DNA from: Lysobacter gummosus
GTDB lineage: Bacteria > Pseudomonadota > Gammaproteobacteria > Xanthomonadales > Xanthomonadaceae
Reading direction: 5' to 3'
DNA: 64,000 nucleotides
Assembly: GCF_001442805.1 (NCBI RefSeq)
Contig: NZ_CP011131.1
Coordinates: 2,976,001 to 3,040,000, forward strand
Shown here: piece by piece, positions 36,701 to 50,185 of the stretch
How positions within the stretch are numbered: position 1 is the first letter of the stretch
How the letters are laid out: each line of letters opens with the position of its first letter
The notes under the pieces: generated by a model
Database searches by the model: none
Seen by the model: only the letters and a program-made list of their open reading frames with translations
What the model was told of the DNA's origin: nothing
Translations under genes and position numbers: made by a program

Positions 36701-38815
36701 GGTCAGGATCAGGCGGTTGAAGCCGTCGTTCTCGGCGTTGCCGCGCCAGATCTGGGCGAAGGCTTCTTCGAAATTCTCGTCCAGGCGATCGACGTCGATG
36801 TCGTTGTTGGCGGTCTCGACCTCGAAGTCCTGGATGTAGACCGGCTGGCCGTCCACCGTCAGGCGGTAGGGGTGTTCGGAAATCACCCGCAGGCCCATGT
36901 TCTCCATCATCGGCAGCGCGTCGGACAAGGGGATGTCGTCGAGCTGGCGGTAGAACTTGAAGCGCAGGCCGCCTTCGCCCTGGCGGGTGCGGCACAGGCT
37001 CAGGCGCAGATCGTCCGGGCCGCTGAGCGCGGCGAGATGGGCGATGTCCTGCGCCGCCACGCCGGCCGAGACTTCATCGATATAGCCCGGCGGCAACGCC
37101 CGTCCATAACGATTGGCCAGGGCCAGACCCTGCTGCTCGCCGTTGTTGCGCACCAGCGCTTCGCGCAGGTCGTCCTGACGGTTGCGCACGATCTCGGCCA
37201 GTTCGGCTTCGATGGCGGCGTTGTCGATGACGCGCGCGCCGTTCTGCGCGGCTTCGCCCGACTTCGGGCGCACGATCAGGTGCAACTGCGCCAGCGGCGA
37301 TTCGCCGATGTGCACGGTGGTGTCGATGTGCTCGCCGTGCAGCTTGTCCTTGAGCATCGCCTCCACGCGCAGGCGCACGTCGGTGTTGAAGCGCTCGCGC
37401 GGAATGTAGACCAGGCCCGAGTAATAGCGGCCGTAACGGTCGCGGCGCAGGAACAGCTTGCTGCGCACGCGCTCCTGCAGGCCGAGGATGCCCGAGGTGG
37501 TCTTGAGCAGTTCGTCCTCGCTGGACTGGAACAGCTCGTCGCGCGGCAAGGTTTCCAGCACGTGGCGCAGGGCCTTGCCGCTGTGGCTGTCGGGCGCCAG
37601 GCCGGACTGCTCCATCACGTAGGCGTGGCGCTGACGCACCAGCGGGATATCCCAGGGGCGGCGGTTGTAGGCGCTGGAGGTGTACAGGCCGAGGAACCGC
37701 TTCTCGCCGGTCGGACGGCCCTGAGCGTCGAAGCTCAGCACGCCGATGTAGTCCATGTAGCCCGGACGGTGCACGGTGGAACGCGCATTGGTCTTGGTCA
37801 GGATCAGCGCGTCGACCGCGCCGGAGTGCGGCATGTAGTGCGCCGCCAGCGACGTCAGCAGGCGCGGCTTGCCGACTTCCTTCCCGCGCAGCAGGCCCAG
37901 GCCGCTGTCCTTGACCGCGCGCAGCACCTCGTCGCCGCCTTGCTTGACGACTTCGTACTCGCGGTAGCCCAGGAAGGTGAAATGGTTCTCGGCGGCCCAG
38001 TGCAGGAACGCCTGCGCCTCGCGCTTGCCGTCTTCGTCGATCGGCAGGTTCTGGCCGGGCAATTCGTCGGCGACCTGATTCATCTTGTCGCGCATCTGCG
38101 ACCAGTCGCGCACGATCGCGCGCACGTCGGCCAGCACCACTTCCAGCGCATGCTTGATCTTGGCGGCCGATTCGGCGGTCTGACGGTCGATTTCCAGGTG
38201 CATCAGCGACTCGGCCACGCCCTGCCCGACCGCCAGCAGCTTGCCGGCCTTGTCGCGCTGGAACGTCACCACCGGATGGCCCAGCACGTGCACGCCGATG
38301 CCCTGATCGGCCAGCGCCATGGTCACCGAATCGACCAGGAACGGCATGTCGTCGTTGGCGATCTGCAGCACGGTGTGCGGCGATTCCCAGCCATGCGACT
38401 TCAGCGTCGGGTTGAACAAACGCACCAGGGCCGAACCCTGTTTGCGGTCGCGCGCGTAATCCAGAAAGTCCGCCGCCAGCGCCGCCCAGCCGTCGGGCTG
38501 GTGCTGCGGCAGCTCATCGGCGCTCATGCGCTTGTAGAACGCCTGCGCGAAGGCTTCCGCCTCGGCGTGGCGCGCCTTGGGCAGGCGCTTGTGCATCGCG
38601 GCGATGATCGGCTGCAGATTCACCGCCTGCGCATCGACCGGCGGCGCCGACTGGCTGCGGCCGGGCGCGGCGGCTTTCTTCGGCGCAGCCGGTTTGCCGG
38701 CCGGTGCCGCCGTTTTCTTGACCGGGGCCTGCTTGGCCGACGCCGGCTTCGCGGCCGGTTTGGCGGCGGCGCGTTTGGCGGGTTCGGACTTGGAAGCTTT
38801 GGGTTTATTGCTCAT
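33722..38815 (-). CDS. NAD-dependent glutamate dehydrogenase, large (180-kDa) class
   Basis: 1697 residues, matching the L_GDH180 class. The regulatory N-terminal half includes [20 protein letters not shown] and FLGYREYEV; the catalytic Rossmann-like domain contains [20 protein letters not shown] and [12 protein letters not shown] (near residue 935). It converts glutamate to 2-oxoglutarate and ammonia with NAD and is usually catabolic. Odd feature: the first 60 residues are a Lys/Ala/Pro tail (for example [19 protein letters not shown]), like histone H1, absent from typical homologues as I recall them. Followed by a strong terminator. Confidence 0.96.
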   Translation of the reverse strand: MSNKPKASKSEPAKRAAAKPAAKPASAKQAPVKKTAAPAGKPAAPKKAAAPGRSQSAPPVDAQAVNLQPIIAAMHKRLPKARHAEAEAFAQAFYKRMSADELPQHQPDGWAALAADFLDYARDRKQGSALVRLFNPTLKSHGWESPHTVLQIANDDMPFLVDSVTMALADQGIGVHVLGHPVVTFQRDKAGKLLAVGQGVAESLMHLEIDRQTAESAAKIKHALEVVLADVRAIVRDWSQMRDKMNQVADELPGQNLPIDEDGKREAQAFLHWAAENHFTFLGYREYEVVKQGGDEVLRAVKDSGLGLLRGKEVGKPRLLTSLAAHYMPHSGAVDALILTKTNARSTVHRPGYMDYIGVLSFDAQGRPTGEKRFLGLYTSSAYNRRPWDIPLVRQRHAYVMEQSGLAPDSHSGKALRHVLETLPRDELFQSSEDELLKTTSGILGLQERVRSKLFLRRDRYGRYYSGLVYIPRERFNTDVRLRVEAMLKDKLHGEHIDTTVHIGESPLAQLHLIVRPKSGEAAQNGARVIDNAAIEAELAEIVRNRQDDLREALVRNNGEQQGLALANRYGRALPPGYIDEVSAGVAAQDIAHLAALSGPDDLRLSLCRTRQGEGGLRFKFYRQLDDIPLSDALPMMENMGLRVISEHPYRLTVDGQPVYIQDFEVETANNDIDVDRLDENFEEAFAQIWRGNAENDGFNRLILTANLSWRQVAMLRAYCKYLLQVGVPFSQSYVEETFSRYPLLARLLVELFEARFDPCTGNESKDEIKAGQERLVQQFDTLSGGDAAVMAALKPVIQARSGKRDEQAQATVASIKALLDRVSSLDEDRILRSFIGVINATLRTSYYQTTADGSERGYVSYKFDSAQVPDLPKPRPYREIFVYGPRVEGVHLRFGPVARGGLRWSDRREDFRTEVLGLVKAQMVKNTVIVPVGSKGGFFAKRPPIGGDRDAVLAEGIACYKMFINGLLDITDNIVDGKIVPPARVVRHDNDDPYLVVAADKGTATFSDIANGIAAEHKFWLDDAFASGGSVGYDHKGMGITAKGAWESVKRHFRSIGRDSQTQDFTTVGIGDMSGDVFGNGMLLSKHIRLLAAFDHRHIFLDPDPDAAKTFKERERMFKLPRSSWDDYNKALISKGGGVYPRSAKSIPLSPQIKAALGIEGNVTAMSPVELMSAILKAPVDLLWNGGIGTYVKASSETNSDVGDRANNALRVNGNDLRCKMVGEGGNLGLTQLGRIEAAQHGVLLNTDFIDNSAGVDTSDHEVNIKILLNGQVQAKKLSLPDRNKLLASMTDEVAELVLNDNYRQNQAISLMERMSLSRLGSKQHFIRTLESQGLLDRQIEFLPSDAEIAERKARGQGLTRPELSVLLSYSKLVAFQQMLDSDVPEDPYLSKELVRYFPQPLQAKYAKAMENHRLKREIIATAVTNSTINRMGATFLLRMQEDSGRTPGEVAKAFTITRETLDARELWAQIDALDGKVAESTQIDALQVIWTLQRSFTRWLLSRPGAIPDITTAVDRYHDGFKNIRAGHGILGDGERPAHDAAFADWKAKGVPESLAAQLAALRYLEPSCDIIELARERKLKPVDVAKVHFRLGEALRLPWLQEQIDALTVDGRWHAVARGVLREELATQQRILVGQVLNMAGANADAKVKQWLSRDDQSLRFTLAMLTELAAQKTLDYPTASVAVQRLSQLAARG

Positions 38816-39203
38816 GGGAACGTTGAGGTCCGGATGGAATGAGGCAAAAAGACGAGGCTAAGGCTGGATGTCTGCTTGAGAATCGGATGTCGAAAACCGA
38901 ACCACCGCGTCGGGCGCTGACTCGGATCGACGAAGAAAGCCGAACTACCGCGCCAGGATCTGACCAGCTCGTGAAGTGATTTGAGAATCGGTGGTAGCGG
39001 ACAAAACCAAACCGGCGCGCCGGGCTTGAATCCGGCGCGCCGTGTGCGAGTGAAATAGGGATAAGGAAAACGCCGTCGCGGCAGCGGCCTGGAAGCGCTC
39101 CCAAACCCGCGAGCCCGGCCCGCCGTTGTCGCGGCGATGGCCGGGCCAGGATGAAGCGGAGCGTTTCATCGAGAGGCTGATCGACTCGGCTCAGTCGGCG
39201 TGT
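38816..39203. other. Gap between glutamate dehydrogenase and acyl-CoA dehydrogenase
   Basis: 388 bp with no gene. It holds an inverted CGGCGCGCCG pair (39013-39042) followed on the minus strand by a T-rich tract, and three degenerate copies of an AAAACCGAACCACCGCG-like element near 38893, 38936 and 39003; TTGAGAATCGG occurs twice (38877, 38981). The glutamate dehydrogenase promoter must lie here, but I could not fix it. Confidence 0.5.
39005..39042 (-). terminator. Possible terminator of acyl-CoA dehydrogenase
   Basis: On the minus strand the stem CGGCGCGCCG / CGGCGCGCCG with a 10-base loop is followed by GGTTTGGTTTTGTCC. The T-tract is imperfect, so termination strength is uncertain. Confidence 0.5.
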
Positions 39204-40364
<1,161 letters not shown>

Positions 40365-40800
40365 GTCGACACCTCTTCATGTGGTGATTGCAGGCGGTGA
40401 GCGCTGGCGAGCCTGCGGCGCCGCGCTGTCGCCGCCACGGCGCCGACGCGGTACCTCCTGCCCGTTGCACCTCGGCCCGTTTCAGGGGCCGCGGCCCGTT
40501 CGTCGAGCCGCGAATGCGAATTGTAGCCGCGCGCGCGCAATAACCCCACCCATCCAACTGCCCCGATCTGGCGTTACGCCCGCCCGCTTTCAGTCCGCGT
40601 TCTGACTTGCTGCGCCGCCGCACGACTTGACCTGAGAGCCCTTCGCCACCACACTTATCGCTATATCGCGATACGTTGATGAAAGGCAGCGTTCGCAAGC
40701 CGGAGAGCCGCTGAAGCCTGGGTCTTGCCGATTCGTCGAGGTTCAAGTTCCCAGTCCCTGCTCCTGGTCTCGTCTCCTTCAACTAAGTTGCGTATCTCTC
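40365..40800. other. Regulatory region of sahR-metH
   Basis: 436 bp, divergent between the acyl-CoA dehydrogenase and the SahR-like regulator. It contains the palindromic operator at 40656-40673 and a TTGACC that may serve as a -35 at 40627-40632. No coding sequence and no recognisable SAM or SAH riboswitch were seen. Confidence 0.55.
40656..40673. promoter_or_regulatory. SahR-type operator
   Basis: TATCGC-TATATC-GCGATA, perfect 6-bp inverted arms with a 6-bp centre, 128 bp ahead of the regulator gene. ArsR-family SahR proteins are known to bind AT-rich palindromes of similar layout upstream of SAM-cycle genes, and the gene behind this one encodes an ArsR/methyltransferase fusion followed by metH. 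Confidence 0.7.
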
Positions 40801-41763
40801 ATGGATCTCGAAGGCTGGTCGTCCCGTCTGAAAGTGTTCGCCGACGCCACCCGCGTGCGTCTGCTGGCCCTGCTCGAGCGCGAGGAACTGACCGTGGCCG
40901 AGCTGTCGGCGATCACCCGTCTGGCCCAGCCGCGGGTGTCCACCCACCTGTCCAAGCTCAAGGAAGCCGGACTGGTGCGCGACCGCCGCGCCGGCGTGTC
41001 GGCGTACTACCGCTTCGACGAAGGCGCGCTCGACCACGCCCAGTGCGCCCTGTGGCAGACGCTGAGCACCGGCAGCGACGATCCGCTGCTGCGCCAGGAC
41101 GGCGAACGCGTGACCGCGGTGCTGGCGATGCGCGCCTCGGACCAGAACTGGGCCGACTCGGTCGCCGGCGACATGGAACGCCACTACTCGCCCGGCCGCA
41201 CCTGGGAAGCACTGGCGCGTTCGGCGCTGCCGTTGCTGCAACCCGGCGACGTGCTCGACATCGCCTCCGGCGACGGCGTGCTGGCCGAGCTGCTGGCGCC
41301 GCATTCGCACCGCTACATCTGCCTGGACGCCAGCACCAAGGTCGTGGCCGCCGCCTCCGAGCGCCTGCGCAAGCTCAAGAACGTGGAAGTGCGCGAAGGC
41401 GACATGCACGCGCTGCCGTTCGACGATGAAACCTTCGACCTGGTCGTGCTGATGCACGCGCTGACCTACGCCGAACATCCGGCCCAGGCCGTGGCCGAAG
41501 CCGGACGCGTGCTGCGCCCGGGCGGACGCGTGCTGGTCACCAGCCTGGCCAGGCACGAACACCGGGGCGCGGTCGAGGCCTTCGGCCACGTCAACCTCGG
41601 CTTCGCCGAGAAAGACCTGCAGAAGTTCGCCACCAAGGCCGGCTTCGACATCGTCAGCTGCCAGACCGTGACCCGCGAGCGCCGCCCGCCGCATTTCGAA
41701 GTGATCGCGCTGATGGCGCGCAAGCCCGGCGGCGAGCCGGTGCGCAAGCCCGGCAAGAAGTGA
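40801..41763 (+). CDS. sahR: ArsR-type regulator fused to SAM-methyltransferase-like domain (SahR-like)
   Basis: 320 residues. The N-terminal winged helix ([40 protein letters not shown]) is ArsR-type. From about residue 145 there is a class-I methyltransferase fold ([50 protein letters not shown]). This architecture matches SahR, which senses S-adenosylhomocysteine and represses methionine-cycle genes in Proteobacteria. It sits 10 bp before metH with a palindromic operator upstream, so autorepression of sahR-metH is likely. Whether the methyltransferase domain still catalyses anything is unknown. Confidence 0.85.
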   Translation: MDLEGWSSRLKVFADATRVRLLALLEREELTVAELSAITRLAQPRVSTHLSKLKEAGLVRDRRAGVSAYYRFDEGALDHAQCALWQTLSTGSDDPLLRQDGERVTAVLAMRASDQNWADSVAGDMERHYSPGRTWEALARSALPLLQPGDVLDIASGDGVLAELLAPHSHRYICLDASTKVVAAASERLRKLKNVEVREGDMHALPFDDETFDLVVLMHALTYAEHPAQAVAEAGRVLRPGGRVLVTSLARHEHRGAVEAFGHVNLGFAEKDLQKFATKAGFDIVSCQTVTRERRPPHFEVIALMARKPGGEPVRKPGKK

Positions 41764-41773
41764 GGACCGACCG

Positions 41774-42901
41774 ATGAATCGACTTCCGTGGATCAACCCC
41801 GAACGCGCCCAGGCGCTGGAAACCGGACTGGCCCAGCGCATCCTGATCATGGACGGGGCGATGGGCACGATGATCCAGCAGCATGAACTGGCCGAGGCCG
41901 ACTATCGCGGCGAACGCTTCGCGCAAGGCTACGACCGCCTGTACGCGCCGCGCGACGAGCACGGCGGCGAGCACGCCCACGGCGAAGGCTGCGGCTGCGA
42001 GCGCGACCAGCGCGGCAACAACGACCTGCTGACCCTGACCCGGCCGGACATCATCGGCGACATCCACGCCCAGTATCTGGCCGCCGGCGCCGACCTGATC
42101 GAGACCAACACTTTCAACTCGACCACGATCTCGCTGAGCGACTACGGCCTGGAGCATCTGGCGCGCGAGTTGAACCTGGAAGGCGCGCGGCTGGCGCGCA
42201 AGGCCTGCGACGAAGCCGAGGCGCGCGACGCCGCCGCCGGCAAGCACAAGCCGCGCTACGTGATCGGCGTGCTCGGCCCGACCAGCCGCACCGCATCGCT
42301 GAGCCCGGACGTCAACCGCCCCGGCTACCGCGCGATCACCTTCGACGAACTGCGCATCGCCTACCGCGAAGCCACCGACGGGCTGATCGACGGCGGCGCC
42401 GACGTGATCATGGTCGAGACCATCTTCGACACGCTCAACGCCAAGGCCGCGCTGTTCGCGATCGAGGAAGCCTTCGACGCGCGCGGCGCGCGGCTGCCGG
42501 TGATGATCTCCGGCACCATCACCGACGCCTCCGGCCGCACCCTGTCGGGGCAGACGGCGGAGGCGTTCTGGTACTCGGTGCGGCACAACCAGCCGGTGGC
42601 GATCGGCCTGAACTGCGCGCTCGGCGCCAAGGACCTGCGCGTGCACATCGACGTGCTGGCGCAGATCGCCGACGCCAACATCAGCACCCATCCCAACGCC
42701 GGCCTGCCCAACGCCTTCGGCGGCTACGACGAGACCCCGGAAGACATGGCCGCGGTGCTGGGCGAGTTCGCCCGCGCCGGGCTGCTGAATCTGGTCGGCG
42801 GTTGCTGCGGCACCACCCCGGCGCACATTGCCGCGATCGCCGCGGTGGTCGAGGGCGTGGAGCCGCGGCGGCCGTTGCAGTTGGTCGATGCGGCGGCGTG
42901 A
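41774..42901 (+). CDS. metH: Methionine synthase, homocysteine-binding module (split MetH part 1)
   Basis: 375 residues, corresponding to the first domain of E. coli MetH. Zinc ligands: Cys of LNCALGA and the pair in [11 protein letters not shown]. The start [20 protein letters not shown] and [19 protein letters not shown] are typical. An insertion near residues 64-81 is rich in His and Cys ([16 protein letters not shown]). The remaining modules are encoded by the next gene, a normal arrangement in Xanthomonadaceae and not a frameshift: both parts have their own starts and are 151 bp apart. Confidence 0.95.
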   Translation: MNRLPWINPERAQALETGLAQRILIMDGAMGTMIQQHELAEADYRGERFAQGYDRLYAPRDEHGGEHAHGEGCGCERDQRGNNDLLTLTRPDIIGDIHAQYLAAGADLIETNTFNSTTISLSDYGLEHLARELNLEGARLARKACDEAEARDAAAGKHKPRYVIGVLGPTSRTASLSPDVNRPGYRAITFDELRIAYREATDGLIDGGADVIMVETIFDTLNAKAALFAIEEAFDARGARLPVMISGTITDASGRTLSGQTAEAFWYSVRHNQPVAIGLNCALGAKDLRVHIDVLAQIADANISTHPNAGLPNAFGGYDETPEDMAAVLGEFARAGLLNLVGGCCGTTPAHIAAIAAVVEGVEPRRPLQLVDAAA

Positions 42902-42933
42902 GTTTTCTTTCCGCGACCGCGCCACTTTCCAAC

Positions 42934-43018
42934 CGTCATTCCCGCGAAGGCGGGAATCCACGGACTTCGAACGTTCTCGCACGAAAGGCCCTGGATTCCC
43001 GCGTTCGCGGGAATGACG
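42934..43018. repeat. REP pair between the two metH genes
   Basis: 27-bp arms 42934-42960 and 42992-43018 in inverted orientation, spacer 31 bp, same family as the arms around the GIY-YIG gene. It lies in the transcribed intercistronic region, so the message can fold into a long hairpin here. Confidence 0.92.
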
Positions 43019-43052
43019 AGCAAGAGCACAAGACTAAGACACATACCGAGCA

Positions 43053-45806
<2,754 letters not shown>

Positions 45807-45925
45807 CGCGCCGACGCGGGCCGCCCGGCCCGCGCGGCTCGATCCCCAGCCCTCGCCGGCCGCTTTCCGCGCGCGTCGGCCTGGCGCGATTGCCGATCCA
45901 CAGGACCGATACGAGAGTTGCACGG

Positions 45926-46648
45926 ATGAGCGACATTCTCCTGCCCGAAGACATCGCCGACGAAGCATCCTCGGACCCGCGCGGCAACGCCGCCTTCATC
46001 GAGAAGCACGCCGGCCCTGGCCGCATCGGCCTGTGCGGCGGCCGCGATTTCATCAACAAGCTGATCCGCAAGGCGCAGTCGCCGCTGACCGTGGACGGCC
46101 ATCGCAGCCTGTGGTCGCACGCATTCTTGTTCAGCGAGCGGCGCATCGACGGCCACTGGTGGGTGATCGAGTCCGACCTGGACATGCGCTACAAGCAGAT
46201 CCGCCTGGGCGTGCAGGAAAACCGCGTCGAGCGCTATTACGACGCGCAGGCGTTCCCGAACATCGCGATCCTCGATTTCGACCTGAACGACGAACAGCTG
46301 CGCAAGATCCAGATCGCCGGCCTCGACCTGCTGTCGGGGCTGTCCAGCTATTCGATCAGCGAGCTGGTCGGCACCTTGATGGCCATGCACAGCCGCCGCC
46401 TGCGCAAGCGCAGCAATCTGCTGGCCAAGGAAGGCGCGCTGTATTGCTCGGCGCTGGTGCAGCACTGCTACGCCGCCGGCGGCATCGAGTTTCTGCCCGG
46501 CGTGCCCGGCAAGAACATCGCCCCGCACGACATCGACGAATCGCCGCTGCCGCACAGCACCCATCGCATCATCCGCGACCTGGGCGTGTCGACCGTGCGC
46601 GAACTGGGCCATCGCTCGCTGCAGTGGATCGATTCCGCGCTCGATTGA
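45926..46648 (+). CDS. Predicted YiiX-like permuted NlpC/P60 cysteine peptidase
   Basis: 240 residues from the ATG at 45926. Candidate catalytic residues of the permuted papain-like fold: H65 in SHAFLFSERR, an acidic residue in VIESD (E82) and C174 in LYCSALVQHCYAAGG, the usual order His then Cys in YiiX/YaeF-type proteins. No signal peptide was seen, so it is probably cytoplasmic. Such enzymes act on peptide or lipid-acyl bonds; the substrate is unknown. It follows metH by 119 bp. The family call rests on motifs and could be wrong in detail. Confidence 0.72.
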   Translation: MSDILLPEDIADEASSDPRGNAAFIEKHAGPGRIGLCGGRDFINKLIRKAQSPLTVDGHRSLWSHAFLFSERRIDGHWWVIESDLDMRYKQIRLGVQENRVERYYDAQAFPNIAILDFDLNDEQLRKIQIAGLDLLSGLSSYSISELVGTLMAMHSRRLRKRSNLLAKEGALYCSALVQHCYAAGGIEFLPGVPGKNIAPHDIDESPLPHSTHRIIRDLGVSTVRELGHRSLQWIDSALD

Positions 46649-46744
46649 GTGGCGGTTGAACGGCTGGCGCCCCCCGAGCGGACCGCGTCCGGCCGAAGCA
46701 TGTGTTGCCGCACCGGCTTCGATCCGACATCGCCGATCCGCAGA

Positions 46745-46778
46745 CAAAAACTCCGCCGGCGGTGACACCGCCGGCGGA
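46745..46778 (-). terminator. Rho-independent terminator (minus strand)
   Basis: Stem TCCGCCGGCGG / CCGCCGGCGGA (11 bp, 46752-46778) followed on the minus strand by GTTTTTG. It lies 32 bp after the stop of the small secreted-protein gene and between convergent genes. Confidence 0.9.
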
Positions 46779-46810
46779 TCGCAGACGACCCGAGACCGGG
46801 CCCGAACCGC

Positions 46811-47014
46811 TTACGGGCCTTGCGGCGGCGCCGGCTGTTCGACGTTGTCGGCGGAGATGATGATCTGGCGGGCGCGATCGGCGTTGAGGCAGTACGAGCC
46901 CGGCGCCTCGATATAGCGCAGGTTCGGCGCCAGCACGGTGTCGCAGGCGGCAAGCGCGGAGTGGCTGAAGAACAGGTCCGACAGTGCCAGGCCCGCGAGC
47001 GGAAGCATGCGCAT
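46811..47014 (-). CDS. Small secreted protein resembling a beta-helix protein N-terminus
   Basis: 67 residues. A GAGGGA ribosome site supports the ATG at 47014. A signal-like start (MRMLPLAGLALSDLFFSHSA) precedes ACDTVLAPNLRYIEAPGSYC and LNADRARQIIISADNVE. The segment PGSYCLN-(x)-IIISADNV resembles the opening turns of secreted right-handed beta-helix proteins, which normally continue for hundreds of residues; here the protein stops after PAPPQGP. Two Cys could form one disulfide. Followed by a strong terminator, so it is a complete transcription unit. Function unknown. Confidence 0.65.
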   Translation of the reverse strand: MRMLPLAGLALSDLFFSHSALAACDTVLAPNLRYIEAPGSYCLNADRARQIIISADNVEQPAPPQGP

Positions 47015-47212
47015 GAGTTCCCTCTCTGGGTGGATATCCATGAAGACACGGCAGGCCGCGATCGTTCCGGCGTCGCGAATCCTTGCGAGCCTGGATAGTA
47101 GCCATGAGCGATCTCAGCCATGGCGATGGCGACTGTATTTTTGTGTGCGATGCCCTCGCCTTCGCAACCAGCGACGCCGCGTGCGCGGCGATGAGGTCGG
47201 GGAGCTTGCGGT

Positions 47213-47806
47213 TCAACCCGCGGCGGTCGAATCCGCCGCTTCGTCCGACGACGCCGCTCCGGCCGCCTGCGTCCCGGCGATCCACGCCCGGGTCTGGCCG
47301 AGCACTTCCTGCGACAGCGCCGGATCGTCGCTGAGGCGGGCCAGGATCAGCGCGCCGACCATCGCCGACCACTGCCCGATCGCCTGACGGCGGCGCTCGT
47401 CCTCGTCCGCGCCGGGAATGTGCGCGGTCATGCGCCGCAACTGCTCGCGCAGGCCGGCGGTCATTGCGGTGCGCGCCGACGGCGACTGGCGGATGGTGTC
47501 CGCGCCCAGCCCGGCGGTGGCGCAGCCGCCGGCCAGGTCGGCGCAGTGGTCGGGCGACAGATAGCCGTCGAGGAACGCGGCCGGACCGTCGCCGGTGCGG
47601 GTGTGGGTCAGCACGTGGGTCAGGGTCTGGGCGATCAGGTCGTCCTTGGACTGGAAATGGCCATAGAAGGCGCCGTGAGTCAGGCCGGCGGCCTTCATCA
47701 CCTCGGACACGGTGACCGCGTCGAAGCCGCGGGCGCGGAACAGGCGTCCGGCCGCATCGAGGATCCGGCGGCGGTTTTCGCTGACTTGCTCGCGGCTGAC
47801 TTTCAT
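47213..47806 (-). CDS. TetR-family repressor
   Basis: 197 residues. N-terminal HTH: RRRILDAAGRLFRARGFDAV, TVSEVMKAAGLTHGAFYGHF, QSKDDLIAQ; the C-terminal ligand domain is AcrR/NemR-like. It is divergent from an SDR gene over 107 bp containing two CATGAT-type palindromes, so it most likely represses that gene and itself. Ligand unknown. Confidence 0.94.
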   Translation of the reverse strand: MKVSREQVSENRRRILDAAGRLFRARGFDAVTVSEVMKAAGLTHGAFYGHFQSKDDLIAQTLTHVLTHTRTGDGPAAFLDGYLSPDHCADLAGGCATAGLGADTIRQSPSARTAMTAGLREQLRRMTAHIPGADEDERRRQAIGQWSAMVGALILARLSDDPALSQEVLGQTRAWIAGTQAAGAASSDEAADSTAAG

Positions 47807-47828
47807 GGAACGCCCTCCTTCCGGGTGC

Positions 47829-47881
47829 TTGACATCTTACATGATGATCATCATGATAACTCATACATGATAACCATCATG
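47829..47881 (+). promoter_or_regulatory. SDR promoter with two TetR operator palindromes
   Basis: TTGACA (47829-47834) is a perfect -35, with CATGAT at 17 bp as -10 (47852-47857). Operator 1 is the perfect 16-bp palindrome CATGATGATCATCATG (47840-47855) covering spacer and -10. Operator 2 is CATGAT-AACC-ATCATG (47866-47881). The centres are 26 bp apart. Confidence 0.8.
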
Positions 47882-47913
47882 AATAAATCCCTCCCCATCC
47901 CGAGGTTTTCCCC

Positions 47914-48702
47914 GTGAGCGCACTTCCCTCCGTTCTGATCACCGGCGCCTCCACCGGCATCGGCGCTGTCTATGCCGACCGCTTCGCCCGTCGCGGCCAC
48001 GATCTGATCCTGGCTGCCCGCGATCTGACCCGCCTGAACGCCCTGGCCGCGCGCCTGCGCCAGGATTACGGCGTCGCCGTCGATGTCGTCCCCACCGATC
48101 TCAACGTCCCGGCCGCCCTGGGCCGGCTCGAAGCCCTGTTGCACAACGACGAGCGCATCGGCGTGCTGATCAACAACGCCGGCGCCGCCGGGACCGGCGG
48201 CTTCCTCGACCAATCCCCGGATCAGGTCGCGCAGCTGATCGGCCTCAACATCACCGCCCTCGCCCGGCTGAGCGCCGCGGTCGCCCCGCGTTTCGCCGCC
48301 GCCGGCCGCGGCGCCATCGTCAACGTCGGCTCGGTGGTCGGCCTGGCGCCGGAGCTGGGCATGACCGTGTACGGCGCGACCAAGGCCTTCGTGCTGTTCC
48401 TCAGCCAGGGCCTGCAGCTCGAACTCGGCCCCAAGGGCGTGTACGTGCAGGCGGTGCTGCCGTCGGCGACGCGCACCGAGATCTGGGAGCGCTCGGGCAA
48501 GGATATCGACGCTCTGCCGGCGGTGATGGAAGTCGATGATCTGGTCGATGCCGCCCTGGCCGGTTACGACCGCCGCGAGCCGGTGACGATCCCGCCCCTG
48601 CACGACGCCGGCCAGTGGGAGGCCTTCGAGGCCGCCCGCACGGCGATGCTGCCGAATTTCATGCAATCCCAGCCCGCGCCGCGCTACCGCGCCGCCGCCT
48701 GA
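47914..48702 (+). CDS. Short-chain dehydrogenase/reductase
   Basis: 262 residues from a GTG. Classical SDR: cofactor motif TGASTGIG (10-17), LINNAG (85-90), catalytic S140, Y153 and K157 (YGATK). R37 after the second strand (LAARDLTR) favours NADPH. Controlled by the divergent TetR gene through paired palindromes. Likely a detoxifying reductase, but substrate is unknown. Confidence 0.93.
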   Translation: MSALPSVLITGASTGIGAVYADRFARRGHDLILAARDLTRLNALAARLRQDYGVAVDVVPTDLNVPAALGRLEALLHNDERIGVLINNAGAAGTGGFLDQSPDQVAQLIGLNITALARLSAAVAPRFAAAGRGAIVNVGSVVGLAPELGMTVYGATKAFVLFLSQGLQLELGPKGVYVQAVLPSATRTEIWERSGKDIDALPAVMEVDDLVDAALAGYDRREPVTIPPLHDAGQWEAFEAARTAMLPNFMQSQPAPRYRAAA

Positions 48703-48837
48703 GTCCGGCCGTCCGGATTTTCGACGGCCGCCCTGTCCGGCGTCCTATCGCCGGACAGTACGCAATGGTATGTTCTTGCCCGTCATCGTGTCGGCGGCCG
48801 CTCCCGGCCGCCGCTCTCTCCCCCAGACGCGGCCCGC

Positions 48838-49704
48838 ATGCCTGATCTTCTGCTGTTCTCCCACGCCAACGGTTTTCCCGCGCCGGTCTACAGCGTGATG
48901 CTCGATGCGCTGGCCGCGCGCTACCGCGTCGTTCGACCGGAGCGGATCGGCCACGACCCGCGTTATCCGGTGACTTTGAACTGGCCGCATCTGGTCGATG
49001 AACTGGCCGCGCGGGTCGAGGCGGCCGCCGGCAACGCACGCCGGATCTGGCTGGTCGGGCATTCGCTCGGCGGCTACCTCAGCCTGCTGGCCGCGCACCG
49101 CCTGGCAGATTCAGCGATCGCCTCGCGCCTGGCTGGGGTGATCATGCTCGACTCGCCGCTGATCGCCGGCTGGCGCGCGCATCTGGTGTTGATCGGCCGC
49201 CGCACCGGCCTGGACAATCTGGTCATGCCGACGCGCGCTACCCTGCAGCGGCGCAAGCACTGGCCCGACCGCGCCGCGGTGCGCGCGCATTTCCTGGCCA
49301 AGCCGGCGTTCGCGCGTTGGGATGCGCGGGTATTGAACGATTACGTCGAACACGGCACCCGCGCCGACGATGCCGGTGCGCGCGAACTGGCGTTCGAGCG
49401 TGAAATCGAATATCGGATTTATCGCAGCCTGCCGACCACGACGCTCAGCGGGCTGTCGTCGAAGCTGCGAGTTCCGGTCGGCTTTCTCGCCGGCACGCAT
49501 TCGCGCGAACTGCGCAACGCCGGCACCGCCGCGACCCGGCGTCTGGTCGGCGAGCGCTGGGCCTGGATCGAGGGCGGTCATCTGTTTCCGATGGAGCGCC
49601 CGATGGAGACGGCGCGTGCGATCGAGGCGATGATCGATACGATCGCGCCGAGTGAACATCGGGAAGTCGCGGAGGCTTCGCTGGCTAAGGCCGCGAGGGC
49701 CTGA
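48838..49704 (+). CDS. Alpha/beta hydrolase
   Basis: 288 residues. The oxyanion region FSHANGFPAPVY, nucleophile elbow VGHSLGGYLS (S76) and late His in EGGHLFPMERP fit a serine hydrolase of the alpha/beta fold. No signal peptide. Probable esterase or lipase-like enzyme; substrate unknown. Its stop is followed by the giant palindrome region. Confidence 0.9.
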   Translation: MPDLLLFSHANGFPAPVYSVMLDALAARYRVVRPERIGHDPRYPVTLNWPHLVDELAARVEAAAGNARRIWLVGHSLGGYLSLLAAHRLADSAIASRLAGVIMLDSPLIAGWRAHLVLIGRRTGLDNLVMPTRATLQRRKHWPDRAAVRAHFLAKPAFARWDARVLNDYVEHGTRADDAGARELAFEREIEYRIYRSLPTTTLSGLSSKLRVPVGFLAGTHSRELRNAGTAATRRLVGERWAWIEGGHLFPMERPMETARAIEAMIDTIAPSEHREVAEASLAKAARA

Positions 49705-49829
49705 GATCGGTTCGTGGGCTTGTGATCTGCGCTGTTGCGTCATTTCGACAGAAGCCGATTTCCGATTCCATCGCTCCGATGGGAGGCGATCTTTCACGCT
49801 TGTCATTCCGGCGAAATCTGCAATCTATT

Positions 49830-50154
<325 letters not shown>

Positions 50155-50185
50155 ACCAGCGGTACTGGCAACAGCCGGTCAGGGC

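Noticed and set aside
33965..38842. A 1,625-codon open frame antisense to the glutamate dehydrogenase gene
   Set aside because: At this GC content, the antisense frame of a codon-biased gene commonly lacks stops. The translation is low in family similarity and the sense gene is unambiguous.
40365..40800. SAM or SAH riboswitch upstream of the metH unit
   Set aside because: No conserved core or pseudoknot pairing could be recognised; a palindromic operator explains the control better.
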